Positions 1 to 6,981 of a stretch of DNA of 22,169 nucleotides are shown in pieces. The translations under genes were made by a program, and so were the position numbers. The stretch is taken from contig JAGQYU010000166.1 in assembly GCA_020435885.1 (NCBI GenBank), positions 10,746-32,914 on the forward strand, given 5' to 3'. The DNA is from Flavobacteriaceae bacterium. GTDB taxonomy: Bacteria; Bacteroidota; Bacteroidia; Flavobacteriales; Flavobacteriaceae. Position 1 is the first letter of the stretch. Each line of letters begins with the position of its first letter. A model generated the notes under the pieces. That model was not told the origin of the DNA. It worked only from the letters and a program-made list of their open reading frames with translations, and did not search any database.

Positions 1-186
1 AACAATCAAGTAACAGGTGGGCAAAAGCTAATCGGGTTTAAATTCGATGCAGATTATGCTCTTAATAAAAACCTGTTGGCATCATTCTTTTACTATCAAA
101 ATTCCTCAAGATTCTTAATATCAAGCACTTTCCCAAGAAAGTCAGTAAACGCAGGTATAAGTTTACGATATACTATTGGAAATTAA
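1..186 (+). CDS. sprA: SprA C-terminus (partial, 5' end outside window)
   Basis: The first frame is open from the window edge to a TAA at 184-186, giving 61 residues that end in a beta-strand-like tail (ISLRYTIGN). Alternating aromatic and hydrophobic residues (SFFYYQNSSRFLIS) fit the last strands of an outer-membrane barrel. SprA is the very large outer-membrane pore of the type 9 secretion system, needed for gliding and protein secretion in Flavobacteriia. The assignment rests on the tail sequence and on context: in gliding flavobacteria sprA is followed by gcvH, with a VanZ-like gene, tonB and remB nearby, and the same neighbours occur here. Only the tail is visible, so the identity is an inference supported by synteny. 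Confidence 0.78.
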   Translation, partial: NNQVTGGQKLIGFKFDADYALNKNLLASFFYYQNSSRFLISSTFPRKSVNAGISLRYTIGN

Positions 187-237
187 ATTTATATCCTCTA
201 AATTCGCACAACATTCCAATTAACTAATTTATTTATC

Positions 238-618
238 ATGAATATTCCTTCTGATTTAAAATACACAAAAGACCACGAGTGGGTTAAAATTGATGGTGAT
301 ACTGCTACCGTTGGCATTACAGATTTTGCGCAAAGCGAATTAGGCGATATCGTTTATGTAGATGTGGATACTGTTGATGAAACTGTTGATCAAGAACAAG
401 TTTTCGGAACTGTTGAAGCTGTTAAAACCGTTTCAGATCTTTTTATGCCGCTAAGTGGAGAAGTAATCGAGTTCAACTCAGCGCTTGAAGACAATCCTGA
501 AAAAGTGAATACAGATCCTTATGGAGAAGGATGGATGATCAAAATAAAAATTAGTGATTCTTCGCAAATAGAGAGTTTATTAGATGCTGATGCGTATAAA
601 GAAATTGTTGGAGCGTAA
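238..618 (+). CDS. gcvH: Glycine cleavage system H protein
   Basis: This 126-residue protein has the usual length and fold of GcvH, the lipoyl carrier that shuttles the aminomethyl group between the P, T and L proteins of the glycine cleavage system in the cytoplasm. The start (YTKDHEWVKIDGD) and the lipoylation motif (GTVEAVKTVSDLF) are clear, with the lipoyl-accepting lysine at residue 63. The ATG at 238 lies 51 bases after the sprA stop with no obvious terminator between them, so co-transcription with sprA is possible. The genes for the P, T and L proteins are not in this window. The 3' end overlaps the next gene. Confidence 0.97.
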   Translation: MNIPSDLKYTKDHEWVKIDGDTATVGITDFAQSELGDIVYVDVDTVDETVDQEQVFGTVEAVKTVSDLFMPLSGEVIEFNSALEDNPEKVNTDPYGEGWMIKIKISDSSQIESLLDADAYKEIVGA

Positions 619-952
619 TGCAATTTACATTGCAGTAATCCTTACAATCTTCGTAACCTTTATCAGTTTAGTATCTTTAAAAGGAGTTGTAAAGGTAAAA
701 GTTGAAAACTCCGATAAAATTGGTCACTTCTTAGCCTATTTTACCTTAGGTGTTGTTTGGTTATATGCACTTAAAAACAAACATAAAAAAGTGTTAATAA
801 TCTTTTTCTTAATACTTTATGGCATAATTATTGAGATTTTACAAGGTGTATTGACCAGTAATAGGCAAGCTGATTTTTATGATTTCATTGCAAATACAAC
901 TGGAGTTTTGTTAGCATATGTACTAACTACCAAGTTAAGTTTTCTACAATGA
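584..952 (+). CDS. VanZ-like family membrane protein
   Basis: A small membrane protein of about 122 residues with four predicted hydrophobic segments (about residues 12-33, 46-62, 68-87 and 102-117). Two VanZ-family signatures are present: DKIGHFLAYFTLG near residue 44, and IIEILQGVL followed by an R-x-x-D-x-x-D pattern and ANTTG near residues 82-107. VanZ was first known from teicoplanin resistance, but most family members, including those beside gcvH in flavobacteria, have no assigned role. The reading frame overlaps gcvH by 35 bases. ATG codons at 584 and 590 are both possible starts; the second gives MRIKKLLERN and is at least as plausible. Translational coupling with gcvH is likely. Confidence 0.85.
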   Translation: MLMRIKKLLERNAIYIAVILTIFVTFISLVSLKGVVKVKVENSDKIGHFLAYFTLGVVWLYALKNKHKKVLIIFFLILYGIIIEILQGVLTSNRQADFYDFIANTTGVLLAYVLTTKLSFLQ

Positions 953-964
953 AAATTAAATTAC

Positions 965-994
965 TTGCATAAATAATATTATTTATTATATTAG
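965..994 (+). promoter_or_regulatory. Putative Bacteroidota promoter for the first tonB gene
   Basis: TTG at 965-967 is followed after 19 bases by TATATTAG at 987-994, one mismatch from the TAnnTTTG -7 element. This is the spacing expected for Bacteroidota sigma-ABfr promoters. It lies 25 bases before the ATG at 1019. The stretch also contains a 14-bp AT-only palindrome at 971-984. Confidence 0.4.
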
Positions 995-1018
995 CGAACT
1001 AATAAATCTTTTACACAG

Positions 1019-1738
1019 ATGGAAGTTAAAAAAAGCCCAAAAGCCAATTTAGAAAATTTCAGCAAGCTGTTTATGCAACTAGGATTAGTGCTGGCCTTGC
1101 TTATAACTTACTTGAGTATTGAGTTCAAGACTTATGATAGGGACATTAGTGACTTAGGTAACGCCATGTTTGATGAGGAATTAGAGGAAGAAATTCCAAT
1201 TACGCAAAGGATTGAGCAAATAAAGCCACCTCCACCACCTCCACCAGCTCCTGAAAAAATTGAAGTTGTAGAAGACGAAAAAGAAGTTGAAGAAACTGTG
1301 TTGGAATCTACAGAAACTGATGAGAACGAAGCCGTTGAAGTTGAAGAAATTGAAGAAGTAGTAGAAGAAGAAGAAGTTATAGAAGACGTTCCTTTTGCTA
1401 TTATAGAAGATGCTCCTATTTACCCTGGCTGTAAAGGTTCTAAAGCCGAACTTAAACAATGTTTACAAGATCAGATACAAAAACACGTATTTAAAAAATA
1501 CAATACCGGCTTAGCTAGTGAACTGGGTTTAGACCCAGGTAAAAAGAAAGTTTACGTTCAATTTAAGATTAGTAGAACTGGTGATATTACTGAAGTAGCT
1601 GCCAGAGGTCCTCATGCTCGTTTAGAAAAAGAAGCTATTAGAGTTGTAGAAATGCTACCAAAAATGATTCCAGGTAAACAAAGAGGAAGGGCTGTAGCTG
1701 TAAAATATACGCTGCCTATAACACTTCAAGTTGAATAA
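1019..1738 (+). CDS. TonB-family energy transducer, tandem copy 1
   Basis: A 239-residue inner-membrane protein with a short basic cytoplasmic N-terminus, one transmembrane segment at about residues 18-36, a seven-proline run at about 70-76, a strongly acidic Glu/Val linker at about 81-128, and a TonB C-terminal domain at about 129-239. TonB proteins pass energy from ExbB/ExbD across the periplasm to TonB-dependent outer-membrane receptors. The domain begins with the VPFAIIEDAPIYPGC motif; Cys138 and Cys148 are conserved in every TonB-like protein of this window and could form a disulfide. A linker rich in Glu rather than Lys-Pro is unlike E. coli TonB. The gene is closed by its own hairpin terminator. 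No exbB/exbD or receptor gene is adjacent, so the partner is unknown. Confidence 0.92.
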   Translation: MEVKKSPKANLENFSKLFMQLGLVLALLITYLSIEFKTYDRDISDLGNAMFDEELEEEIPITQRIEQIKPPPPPPPAPEKIEVVEDEKEVEETVLESTETDENEAVEVEEIEEVVEEEEVIEDVPFAIIEDAPIYPGCKGSKAELKQCLQDQIQKHVFKKYNTGLASELGLDPGKKKVYVQFKISRTGDITEVAARGPHARLEKEAIRVVEMLPKMIPGKQRGRAVAVKYTLPITLQVE

Positions 1739-1757
1739 AACAACTTAAACTATATAT

Positions 1758-1788
1758 AAAAAAAGCCGATCAATGATCGGCTTTTTTT
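1758..1788 (+). terminator. Rho-independent terminator after tonB copy 1
   Basis: The 8-bp perfect stem AGCCGATC/GATCGGCT with an AAT loop is flanked by an A run on the left and seven T residues on the right. It separates the first tonB gene from the second. Confidence 0.93.
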
Positions 1789-1847
1789 ATACTCATATAG
1801 ATGATATTTGTCATTTTTTTTCTTCTAAAATATATTGAGATTAGTAG

Positions 1848-1874
1848 TGTGATTCAAAGTACACTTTAATCACA
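1848..1874. promoter_or_regulatory. Near-palindromic operator candidate upstream of tonB copy 2
   Basis: The arms TGTGATT-C-AAAGT and ACTTT-AATCACA pair over 12 bases around a 2-base centre, with one unpaired C in the left arm. The element sits 31 bases before the ATG at 1906 and has no T tract, so it looks more like a protein-binding site than a terminator. The 17-base gap between TGTGA and TCACA is too long for a normal CRP/FNR site. Confidence 0.4.
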
Positions 1875-1905
1875 ACATACATTGTTTAACTAATTAGGTT
1901 GAAAG

Positions 1906-2634
1906 ATGGAAATTAAAAAAAATGAAAAGGCTCAATTAGATAACTTTAGTAAAATATTTGTACAACTAGGTTTAGTACTATCATTACTCATAGTATATCT
2001 ATCATTAGAGTATAAGGTATATGAAAGAGACGTAGATGCTCTGGAAGGTTATATTCAACAGGATGAATTGGAAGAAGACATTCCTATTACGGAACGATTG
2101 GAAATTTTAACACCCCCTCCACCTCCTCCACCAGCACCTGAGAGAATAGAAATAGTTGAAAATCAAACTGAGATTGAGGAAACTGTATTGGAATCAACTG
2201 AAACTGATCAGTCTGAAGCTGTTGAAGTGGTAGAAATCACTCAAATTGACGAAGTGGTTGAAGAAGAAGATATTGTAGAAGAAGTTCCTTTTGCAGTAAT
2301 TGAAGAAGCTCCTATCTTCCCAGGTTGTAAAGGTTCTAAAGCAGAACTTAAACAATGTCTCCAAGACAAAATCAAACAACATGTAGATAAAAAATTTAAT
2401 ACAGGGTTAGCTCAAGAACTAGGGTTAGAACCCGGCAAGAAAAAAGTATATGTACTCTTTAAAATCAATAATAAAGGTGATATTACAGATGTTCAGGCCA
2501 GAGGTCCTCATGCCCGCTTAGAAAAAGAAGCTATCAGCGTAGTTAACTCATTGCCTAAAATGATACCAGCTAAGCAAAGAGGAAGAGCCGTAGCTGTTAA
2601 ATATACACTCCCTATCACCTTAGAAGTTAGATAA
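1906..2634 (+). CDS. TonB-family energy transducer, tandem copy 2
   Basis: A 242-residue paralogue of the gene just upstream with the same plan: basic N-terminus, one membrane segment (about 18-36), a seven-proline run (about 70-76), an acidic linker, and a TonB C-terminal domain (about 130-242) with Cys141 and Cys151. The C-terminal domains of copies 1 and 2 are nearly the same over long stretches (for example GPHARLEKEAI and QRGRAVAVKYTLPIT), and the linker segment EETVLESTETD is shared exactly. This points to a fairly recent tandem duplication. The hydrophobic face and the linker have diverged a little. The gene lies between two terminators and so is probably expressed from its own promoter, perhaps through the inverted repeat at 1848-1874. 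Confidence 0.92.
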   Translation: MEIKKNEKAQLDNFSKIFVQLGLVLSLLIVYLSLEYKVYERDVDALEGYIQQDELEEDIPITERLEILTPPPPPPPAPERIEIVENQTEIEETVLESTETDQSEAVEVVEITQIDEVVEEEDIVEEVPFAVIEEAPIFPGCKGSKAELKQCLQDKIKQHVDKKFNTGLAQELGLEPGKKKVYVLFKINNKGDITDVQARGPHARLEKEAISVVNSLPKMIPAKQRGRAVAVKYTLPITLEVR

Positions 2635-2660
2635 TCAACTCTTAATAACTAATCTAATGT

Positions 2661-2689
2661 AAACCCCGAGCCTAGGCTCGGGGTTTTTT
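2661..2689 (+). terminator. Rho-independent terminator after tonB copy 2
   Basis: The sequence AACCCCGAGCCT is followed directly by its reverse complement, giving a 10-bp GC-rich stem with a CTAG loop and then six T residues. It is the strongest hairpin in the window. Confidence 0.95.
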
Positions 2690-2738
2690 GGTATGCTTAT
2701 TGATGTTAACATAACTTTAACATTTAAACTTACTTATT

Positions 2739-3464
2739 ATGAAAACTCACAAGCAACACCAGCATGACAAGTTACGAAAAACTTCCATGCTTTTCACCCA
2801 ATTGGGTTTAGTTTTAGCATTATTAATTGTTTACTTAACCTTAGAATTACAATTCGAAAAAATTGTTCATCTCCCTGATGAAATTGACACAAATGAACCA
2901 GTGGCATTCATAAACCCTAGTGAAATTTTTACTATTGAAAGAGAAGTAAAAAAAGTAGAGACGCCACAAGCTAGAATTGTAGACCCAACTATAACTTTTA
3001 CTACAACACCTGTAGATATTCCAACTACAATTTTTGAACCGAAATCAACAACAAATACAAGTACATCTATAAATAATATTATTGAAGTTATTAAAACCCC
3101 CGAAGATGATCCCGTCCCTTTTGTTTCTTTAGAAGAAGCCCCAATATTCCCTGGTTGTGAAGGTTTGGAAAAAGAAGAAGCCAAATTGTGTTTCGCTAAA
3201 AAGATAAGTCAATTTGTAAACAAAAAATTCAATACAGATATTGCCAACGAATTGAACATCACAGGGAAACAAAAAATTTTCGCCCAGTTTACCATAGACA
3301 AAGAAGGAAAAATTATTGATGTAATGGTAAAAGCACCACACGTTAGATTAGAAAAAGAAGCATTGCGAGTTGTTGAAGCATTACCACAAATGACACCCGG
3401 CAAACAACGCCTAAGACCTGTAAAAGTCAAATACACACTACCTATAACTTTTGAAGTGCACTAA
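2739..3464 (+). CDS. TonB-family energy transducer, tandem copy 3 (divergent linker)
   Basis: A 241-residue protein with a His/Lys-rich N-terminus, one membrane segment at about residues 19-37 that is almost the same as in copies 1 and 2 (QLGLVLALLIVYL), and a TonB C-terminal domain at about 127-241 (APHVRLEKEALRVVE, KVKYTLPITFEV). Cys140 and Cys151 are kept, with one more residue between them than in copies 1 and 2. The linker differs completely: it has no polyproline run and no acidic block, and is instead rich in Thr, Ser, Ile and scattered Pro (about residues 75-120). This suggests a different partner or a linker free to diverge. A terminator follows, so the third copy also forms its own unit. 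Confidence 0.9.
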   Translation: MKTHKQHQHDKLRKTSMLFTQLGLVLALLIVYLTLELQFEKIVHLPDEIDTNEPVAFINPSEIFTIEREVKKVETPQARIVDPTITFTTTPVDIPTTIFEPKSTTNTSTSINNIIEVIKTPEDDPVPFVSLEEAPIFPGCEGLEKEEAKLCFAKKISQFVNKKFNTDIANELNITGKQKIFAQFTIDKEGKIIDVMVKAPHVRLEKEALRVVEALPQMTPGKQRLRPVKVKYTLPITFEVH

Positions 3465-3472
3465 ACTAAAAC

Positions 3473-3498
3473 AAATCCCACCCAGCGTGGGATTTTTT
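3473..3498 (+). terminator. Rho-independent terminator after tonB copy 3
   Basis: The 9-bp stem AAATCCCAC/GTGGGATTT closes a CCAGC loop and runs into a T tract ending at 3498. Confidence 0.92.
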
Positions 3499-3513
3499 AT
3501 GAGTAAAAATTAG

Positions 3514-3521
3514 TACTTTCG
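3514..3521 (+). promoter_or_regulatory. Putative -7 element for deoC
   Basis: TACTTTCG is one mismatch from TAnnTTTG and lies 20 bases before the ATG at 3542, just after the preceding terminator. No convincing -33 element was found. Confidence 0.35.
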
Positions 3522-3541
3522 TAAGATAAAACTTATTATTG

Positions 3542-4285
3542 ATGAATGTAAATCAGTATTTAGATTCTACCTATTTAAAAACTCCCGAGCAGGCAAATAT
3601 CTCTGAAGAGGAAACAAAGCAAAACGTAATTGCCCTTACAGAAGAAGCTATTGCCAACAATTTTAAACTGGTAATGATACGCCCTAATTACGTTTCTTTA
3701 GCTAAAGAAATCATTACAAAAGCAAATAGTGAAGTGGTTGTCGGTACTGTTATAGGATTCCACGAGGGTACTTATAGCATTGAAGATAAATTAAAAGAGG
3801 CTCAAAAGGCTATTGATGACGGAGCTGATGAACTCGATTTTGTGATAAATTACAACGCTTTTATTGAAGAAAAGATAAACCTTATAAAAAGCGAAGTTTT
3901 TAAAGGCACTAAATTAGGTTTGGAAAACAATAAAGTTGTAAAGTGGATCATAGAAATTGCTGCATTGACCAACGATCAAATTATTACCATTACCCAATTA
4001 ATAAGAGATGTGGTTTTAGATAATTTTGGTGAAGAAAATGCTGAAAATGTATTTGTAAAATCCTCAACAGGCTTTTACAAAACTACTGACGGGAAGCCTA
4101 ATGGTGCCACTTTCGAAGGAATGCAACTGATCGTTGAAAACGCCAAACCTCTTCAAGCCAAAGCTGCTGGTGGCGTTAGAAATTATGAAGATGCTGTTAA
4201 AATGATTAATATGGGAGTTACCCGTATCGGAACCTCATCAGCTAAAGCTATTACTGATGGTAAACAAACAGAAACTAACTACTAA
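3542..4285 (+). CDS. deoC: Deoxyribose-phosphate aldolase
   Basis: A 247-residue class I aldolase that splits 2-deoxyribose 5-phosphate into glyceraldehyde 3-phosphate and acetaldehyde, the last step of deoxynucleoside catabolism in the cytoplasm. The Schiff-base lysine lies in VFVKSSTGFY (Lys173), and the second active-site lysine in LQAKAAGGVRN (Lys207). The segment TVIGFHEGTYS matches the flavobacterial form of the family. The frame is open from a TTG at 3539, but the ATG at 3542 is the more likely start. It is followed after three bases by the acetyltransferase gene, so the two are probably co-transcribed although they share no obvious pathway. A nucleoside transporter and a nucleoside kinase elsewhere in the window could feed this route. 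Confidence 0.95.
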   Translation: MNVNQYLDSTYLKTPEQANISEEETKQNVIALTEEAIANNFKLVMIRPNYVSLAKEIITKANSEVVVGTVIGFHEGTYSIEDKLKEAQKAIDDGADELDFVINYNAFIEEKINLIKSEVFKGTKLGLENNKVVKWIIEIAALTNDQIITITQLIRDVVLDNFGEENAENVFVKSSTGFYKTTDGKPNGATFEGMQLIVENAKPLQAKAAGGVRNYEDAVKMINMGVTRIGTSSAKAITDGKQTETNY

Positions 4286-4288
4286 AAT

Positions 4289-4867
4289 ATGAGTGACTCA
4301 AATTATTTTGCACATCCAACAGCAGTTATTGATGATAATTGCACCATTGGCGAAGGAACCAAGATCTGGCATTTTAGCCATGTAATGTCTAATTGTATAA
4401 TAGGTAAAAAGTGCAACCTAGGTCAAAATGTAGTTGTATCACCTGATGTAGTTTTAGGTAACAACGTAAAAGTACAAAACAACGTTTCTATATACACAGG
4501 TGTTATTTGCGAAGATGATGTTTTTCTAGGCCCTTCTATGGTGTTCACTAATATTATCAACCCAAGGAGTGCTATTATTCGCAGAGATGAATATATGCAA
4601 ACTCTTGTAAAGAAAGGTGCAAGTATTGGTGCCAATGCAACTATTGTTTGCGGTAATAACATCGGAGAATATGCTCTAATAGGTGCCGGTGCTGTGGTAA
4701 CAAAAGAAATACCAGCGTATGCATTAGTGGTTGGCAATCCTTCAAAGCAAATTGGCTGGGTTAGCGAATACGGACATCGTTTACATTTTGATGATACCGG
4801 AATAGCTGTTTGCCCCGAAAGCAACGAAAAATATAAATTGGCTGATAATAAAGTAGAAAAAATATAG
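4289..4867 (+). CDS. WbpD/WlbB-like sugar N-acetyltransferase (left-handed beta-helix)
   Basis: A 192-residue acyltransferase built from hexapeptide repeats, visible as repeated I/V-G-x-x-x-x/V patterns (for example CTIGEGTKIWHF, CIIGKKCNLGQN, VVLGNNVKVQNN) through about residue 155. The segments TKIWHFSHV and VFLGPSMVFTNIINPRS, with the closing GNPSKQIGWVSEYG, are characteristic of the WbpD/WlbB family. That family acetylates the 3-amino group of UDP-2-acetamido-3-amino-2,3-dideoxyglucuronate during surface-polysaccharide synthesis. No other genes of that pathway are nearby, so the exact substrate is uncertain. The gene starts 3 bases after the deoC stop and ends 26 bases before remB, suggesting one transcript deoC-acetyltransferase-remB. 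Confidence 0.85.
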   Translation: MSDSNYFAHPTAVIDDNCTIGEGTKIWHFSHVMSNCIIGKKCNLGQNVVVSPDVVLGNNVKVQNNVSIYTGVICEDDVFLGPSMVFTNIINPRSAIIRRDEYMQTLVKKGASIGANATIVCGNNIGEYALIGAGAVVTKEIPAYALVVGNPSKQIGWVSEYGHRLHFDDTGIAVCPESNEKYKLADNKVEKI

Positions 4868-4893
4868 TTCTACAAACTACAATAAAAACAATA

Positions 4894-6981
4894 ATGAAAA
4901 AGTTCCTTTTTACTGCTTTATTTTTGATCTCTTTAGCAGGATTTTCCCAGCAAGACATCTATCCGGTTTACAAAGGTTGCGATAGTTCAAGTGAGACCAC
5001 ATTAGAATCTTGTTTTAATCAAAATCTGACAAAAGATGTTTTGGAAGCATTTGTAGTTCCTGAAAAAGTAATATCAGATAATTATACTGGCACCATAAAC
5101 GTCATCTTTTTAGTAAACAGAGAAGGTGGTTTTGAGATTCTTTACATAAGATCAGCCTATAAAGAATTAGAAGATGAAGTGAAAAGAGTTTTTTCTGAGC
5201 TTCCAAAGGCTCAACCGGCTACCTATAATGGTAGGCCTGTAGAAATGCGTTTTGGGTTGCCTATACAAATTCCTCTCAACGCACAAAATATACCACAAGC
5301 TGTAAAAAAACAACAGAATTATCAAGAAGTAAGCTCTGTTGAAGATCAGACAGAAACCGTTTCAGAAATAAAAACAATTGAAGAAGCAAGTGCTTCAGTT
5401 CAAAGTTTATTCCCTGAGCATAACAGCGAGTTAAACATTCCTTTTACGCATAGTTTTTATGATGATATTATTTATCATTATGAGCAAAACGAAAATACGC
5501 ACACAGGGTTTAAACCTTTTATTTATAGTGAGGCTACTAATTATATTGATCTTGACGCACAAAAAACAAGTCTGTTAAAAGATAAAACCAGTTGGGCTGG
5601 AAAAAAATTCTGGAATGAGCATTTTTTCAAAGTGCAGACTAAAGATTATTGGTTTACCATCAACCCTATTTTTGATCTTCAACTTGGAAAGGACAATTCT
5701 GAAAATGTAGATTTTACCTACAACAATACCAGAGCATTTCAAATTCAGGGAGGTTTAGGAAAGCATTTTAACTTTTCTTCATCTTTTTATGAAAGTCAAG
5801 GTCGTTTTCCAGACTATGTTACTAGCTATATAAGAGAAAACAGACCCTTAGGAGCTTCTGGAACTGTTCCTGGAAGAGGTAAAGGAAAAGGTTTAGATGA
5901 AGGCGGTTTTGATTATCCTATTGCTGAAGCTTATCTATCATATTCTCCTAGTAAATTCTTTAATTTTCAGTTTGGACATGGTAAAAATTTTATTGGTGAT
6001 GGTTACAGATCTTTAATGTTGTCAGATGTTGCATCTCCTTATCCTTACCTAAAAATAAGTACTACTTTCTGGAAAATAAAATATACCAACCTTTGGATGT
6101 TTATGGATGATGTAAGGCCTTCAGTTGCTCTAAATAATGTAAGCCCACGTAAATTTGTAGCTGCGCATTACCTAAGTTGGAACGTAAATAAAAAACTGAA
6201 TATTGGCCTTTTTGAAGCTGCCATAACCAGCAATGAAAATAAAACAGGTTTTGATGTAAACTTCTTCAATCCGATTATTTTCTATAGAGCTATTGAATTT
6301 ACCAGAGGTTCTGAAGGTGGAAATGCCCTACTCGGATTTAGCACTAAATATAAATGGACTGATGATTTTTCTACCTACACACAATTTGTACTAGATGAAC
6401 TAACTGTAAGTAGATTTTTTGACGGCACTGGTTATTGGGCAAATAAATTTGGTATTCAACTGGGAGCTAATTATCATAACGCCTTTAAAATTGAGAACTT
6501 ATCACTACAAGGAGAACTAAACCTTGTTAGGCCTTATACTTTTAGTCACTTCAATCCTATTTTGAATTACGGACATTTTAACCAACCTATAGGGCATTTA
6601 TGGGGAAGTAACTTTTGGGAATTTGTAGGGATAGCCAGATATAAAAAAGACAGGTGGTCCGGCAGTATTAAACTAAATATTGGTAAAAAAGGCTTAGATA
6701 CAGATGGACTGAATTATGGTGGTGATATTTATATAAGTAATGATGATAGAGTTGCTGATACTGGAATAGATTTTCTACAAGGCAACAAAACCAATATTTT
6801 TATTGCAGATCTAAACTTGGGTTATTTAGTAAACCCAAGTACTAATACTAAGTTTTTTGCAGGTCTTACTTATAGGAATTTTGACCCTATGACCGAAATA
6901 TCATCAACATCACAAAATAGTACGCTTTGGTTTACTGTTGGCTTAAAGGCTGATCTGTTTAATTGGTATTTTGATTTTTAG
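4894..6981 (+). CDS. remB: Gliding motility protein RemB-like outer-membrane barrel with N-terminal TonB-CTD-like domain
   Basis: A 695-residue exported protein. A signal peptide covers about residues 1-18 (cleavage near GFSQ). Residues about 20-128 form a domain like the TonB C-terminal domain: VYKGC at 26-29, a second Cys at 40, GTINVIFLVNREGG, and a closing MRFGLPIQIPL. After a low-complexity linker, residues about 170-695 form a Wzi/RemB-type beta-barrel with many aromatic-rich amphipathic strands (for example SYSPSKFFNFQFGHGKNFIGDG). RemB was found in Flavobacterium johnsoniae through gliding-defective mutants. Both the family and the position downstream of sprA and tonB match. Its 3' end overlaps the stop codon of the convergent DUF5686 gene. 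The biochemical role of RemB is not established, and the Wzi resemblance suggests contact with surface polysaccharide. Confidence 0.83.
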   Translation: MKKFLFTALFLISLAGFSQQDIYPVYKGCDSSSETTLESCFNQNLTKDVLEAFVVPEKVISDNYTGTINVIFLVNREGGFEILYIRSAYKELEDEVKRVFSELPKAQPATYNGRPVEMRFGLPIQIPLNAQNIPQAVKKQQNYQEVSSVEDQTETVSEIKTIEEASASVQSLFPEHNSELNIPFTHSFYDDIIYHYEQNENTHTGFKPFIYSEATNYIDLDAQKTSLLKDKTSWAGKKFWNEHFFKVQTKDYWFTINPIFDLQLGKDNSENVDFTYNNTRAFQIQGGLGKHFNFSSSFYESQGRFPDYVTSYIRENRPLGASGTVPGRGKGKGLDEGGFDYPIAEAYLSYSPSKFFNFQFGHGKNFIGDGYRSLMLSDVASPYPYLKISTTFWKIKYTNLWMFMDDVRPSVALNNVSPRKFVAAHYLSWNVNKKLNIGLFEAAITSNENKTGFDVNFFNPIIFYRAIEFTRGSEGGNALLGFSTKYKWTDDFSTYTQFVLDELTVSRFFDGTGYWANKFGIQLGANYHNAFKIENLSLQGELNLVRPYTFSHFNPILNYGHFNQPIGHLWGSNFWEFVGIARYKKDRWSGSIKLNIGKKGLDTDGLNYGGDIYISNDDRVADTGIDFLQGNKTNIFIADLNLGYLVNPSTNTKFFAGLTYRNFDPMTEISSTSQNSTLWFTVGLKADLFNWYFDF

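Noticed and set aside
1181..1459. Open frame on the minus strand across the first tonB gene, rich in Phe and Asn
   Set aside because: It is the antisense of the acidic linker (GAA repeats read as TTC). The composition is not that of a real protein, and the + strand gene is certain.
1848..1874. CRP/FNR site upstream of tonB copy 2
   Set aside because: The TGTGA and TCACA halves are 17 bases apart instead of 6, so a classical CRP/FNR site is not supported; kept only as an unassigned inverted repeat.
2867..3436. Three open frames on the minus strand within tonB copy 3
   Set aside because: They overlap a well-supported gene, have no recognisable domain, and arise from its Thr/Ser/Lys codon use.
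1019..3464. Tandem tonB copies as a mobile or recombination-generated repeat
   Set aside because: No insertion-sequence ends, transposase or long nucleotide-identical stretches are seen; simple gene duplication explains them.
4423..4824. 133-codon open frame opposite the acetyltransferase gene
   Set aside because: It is a shadow of the repetitive hexapeptide gene; no domain or start context supports it.
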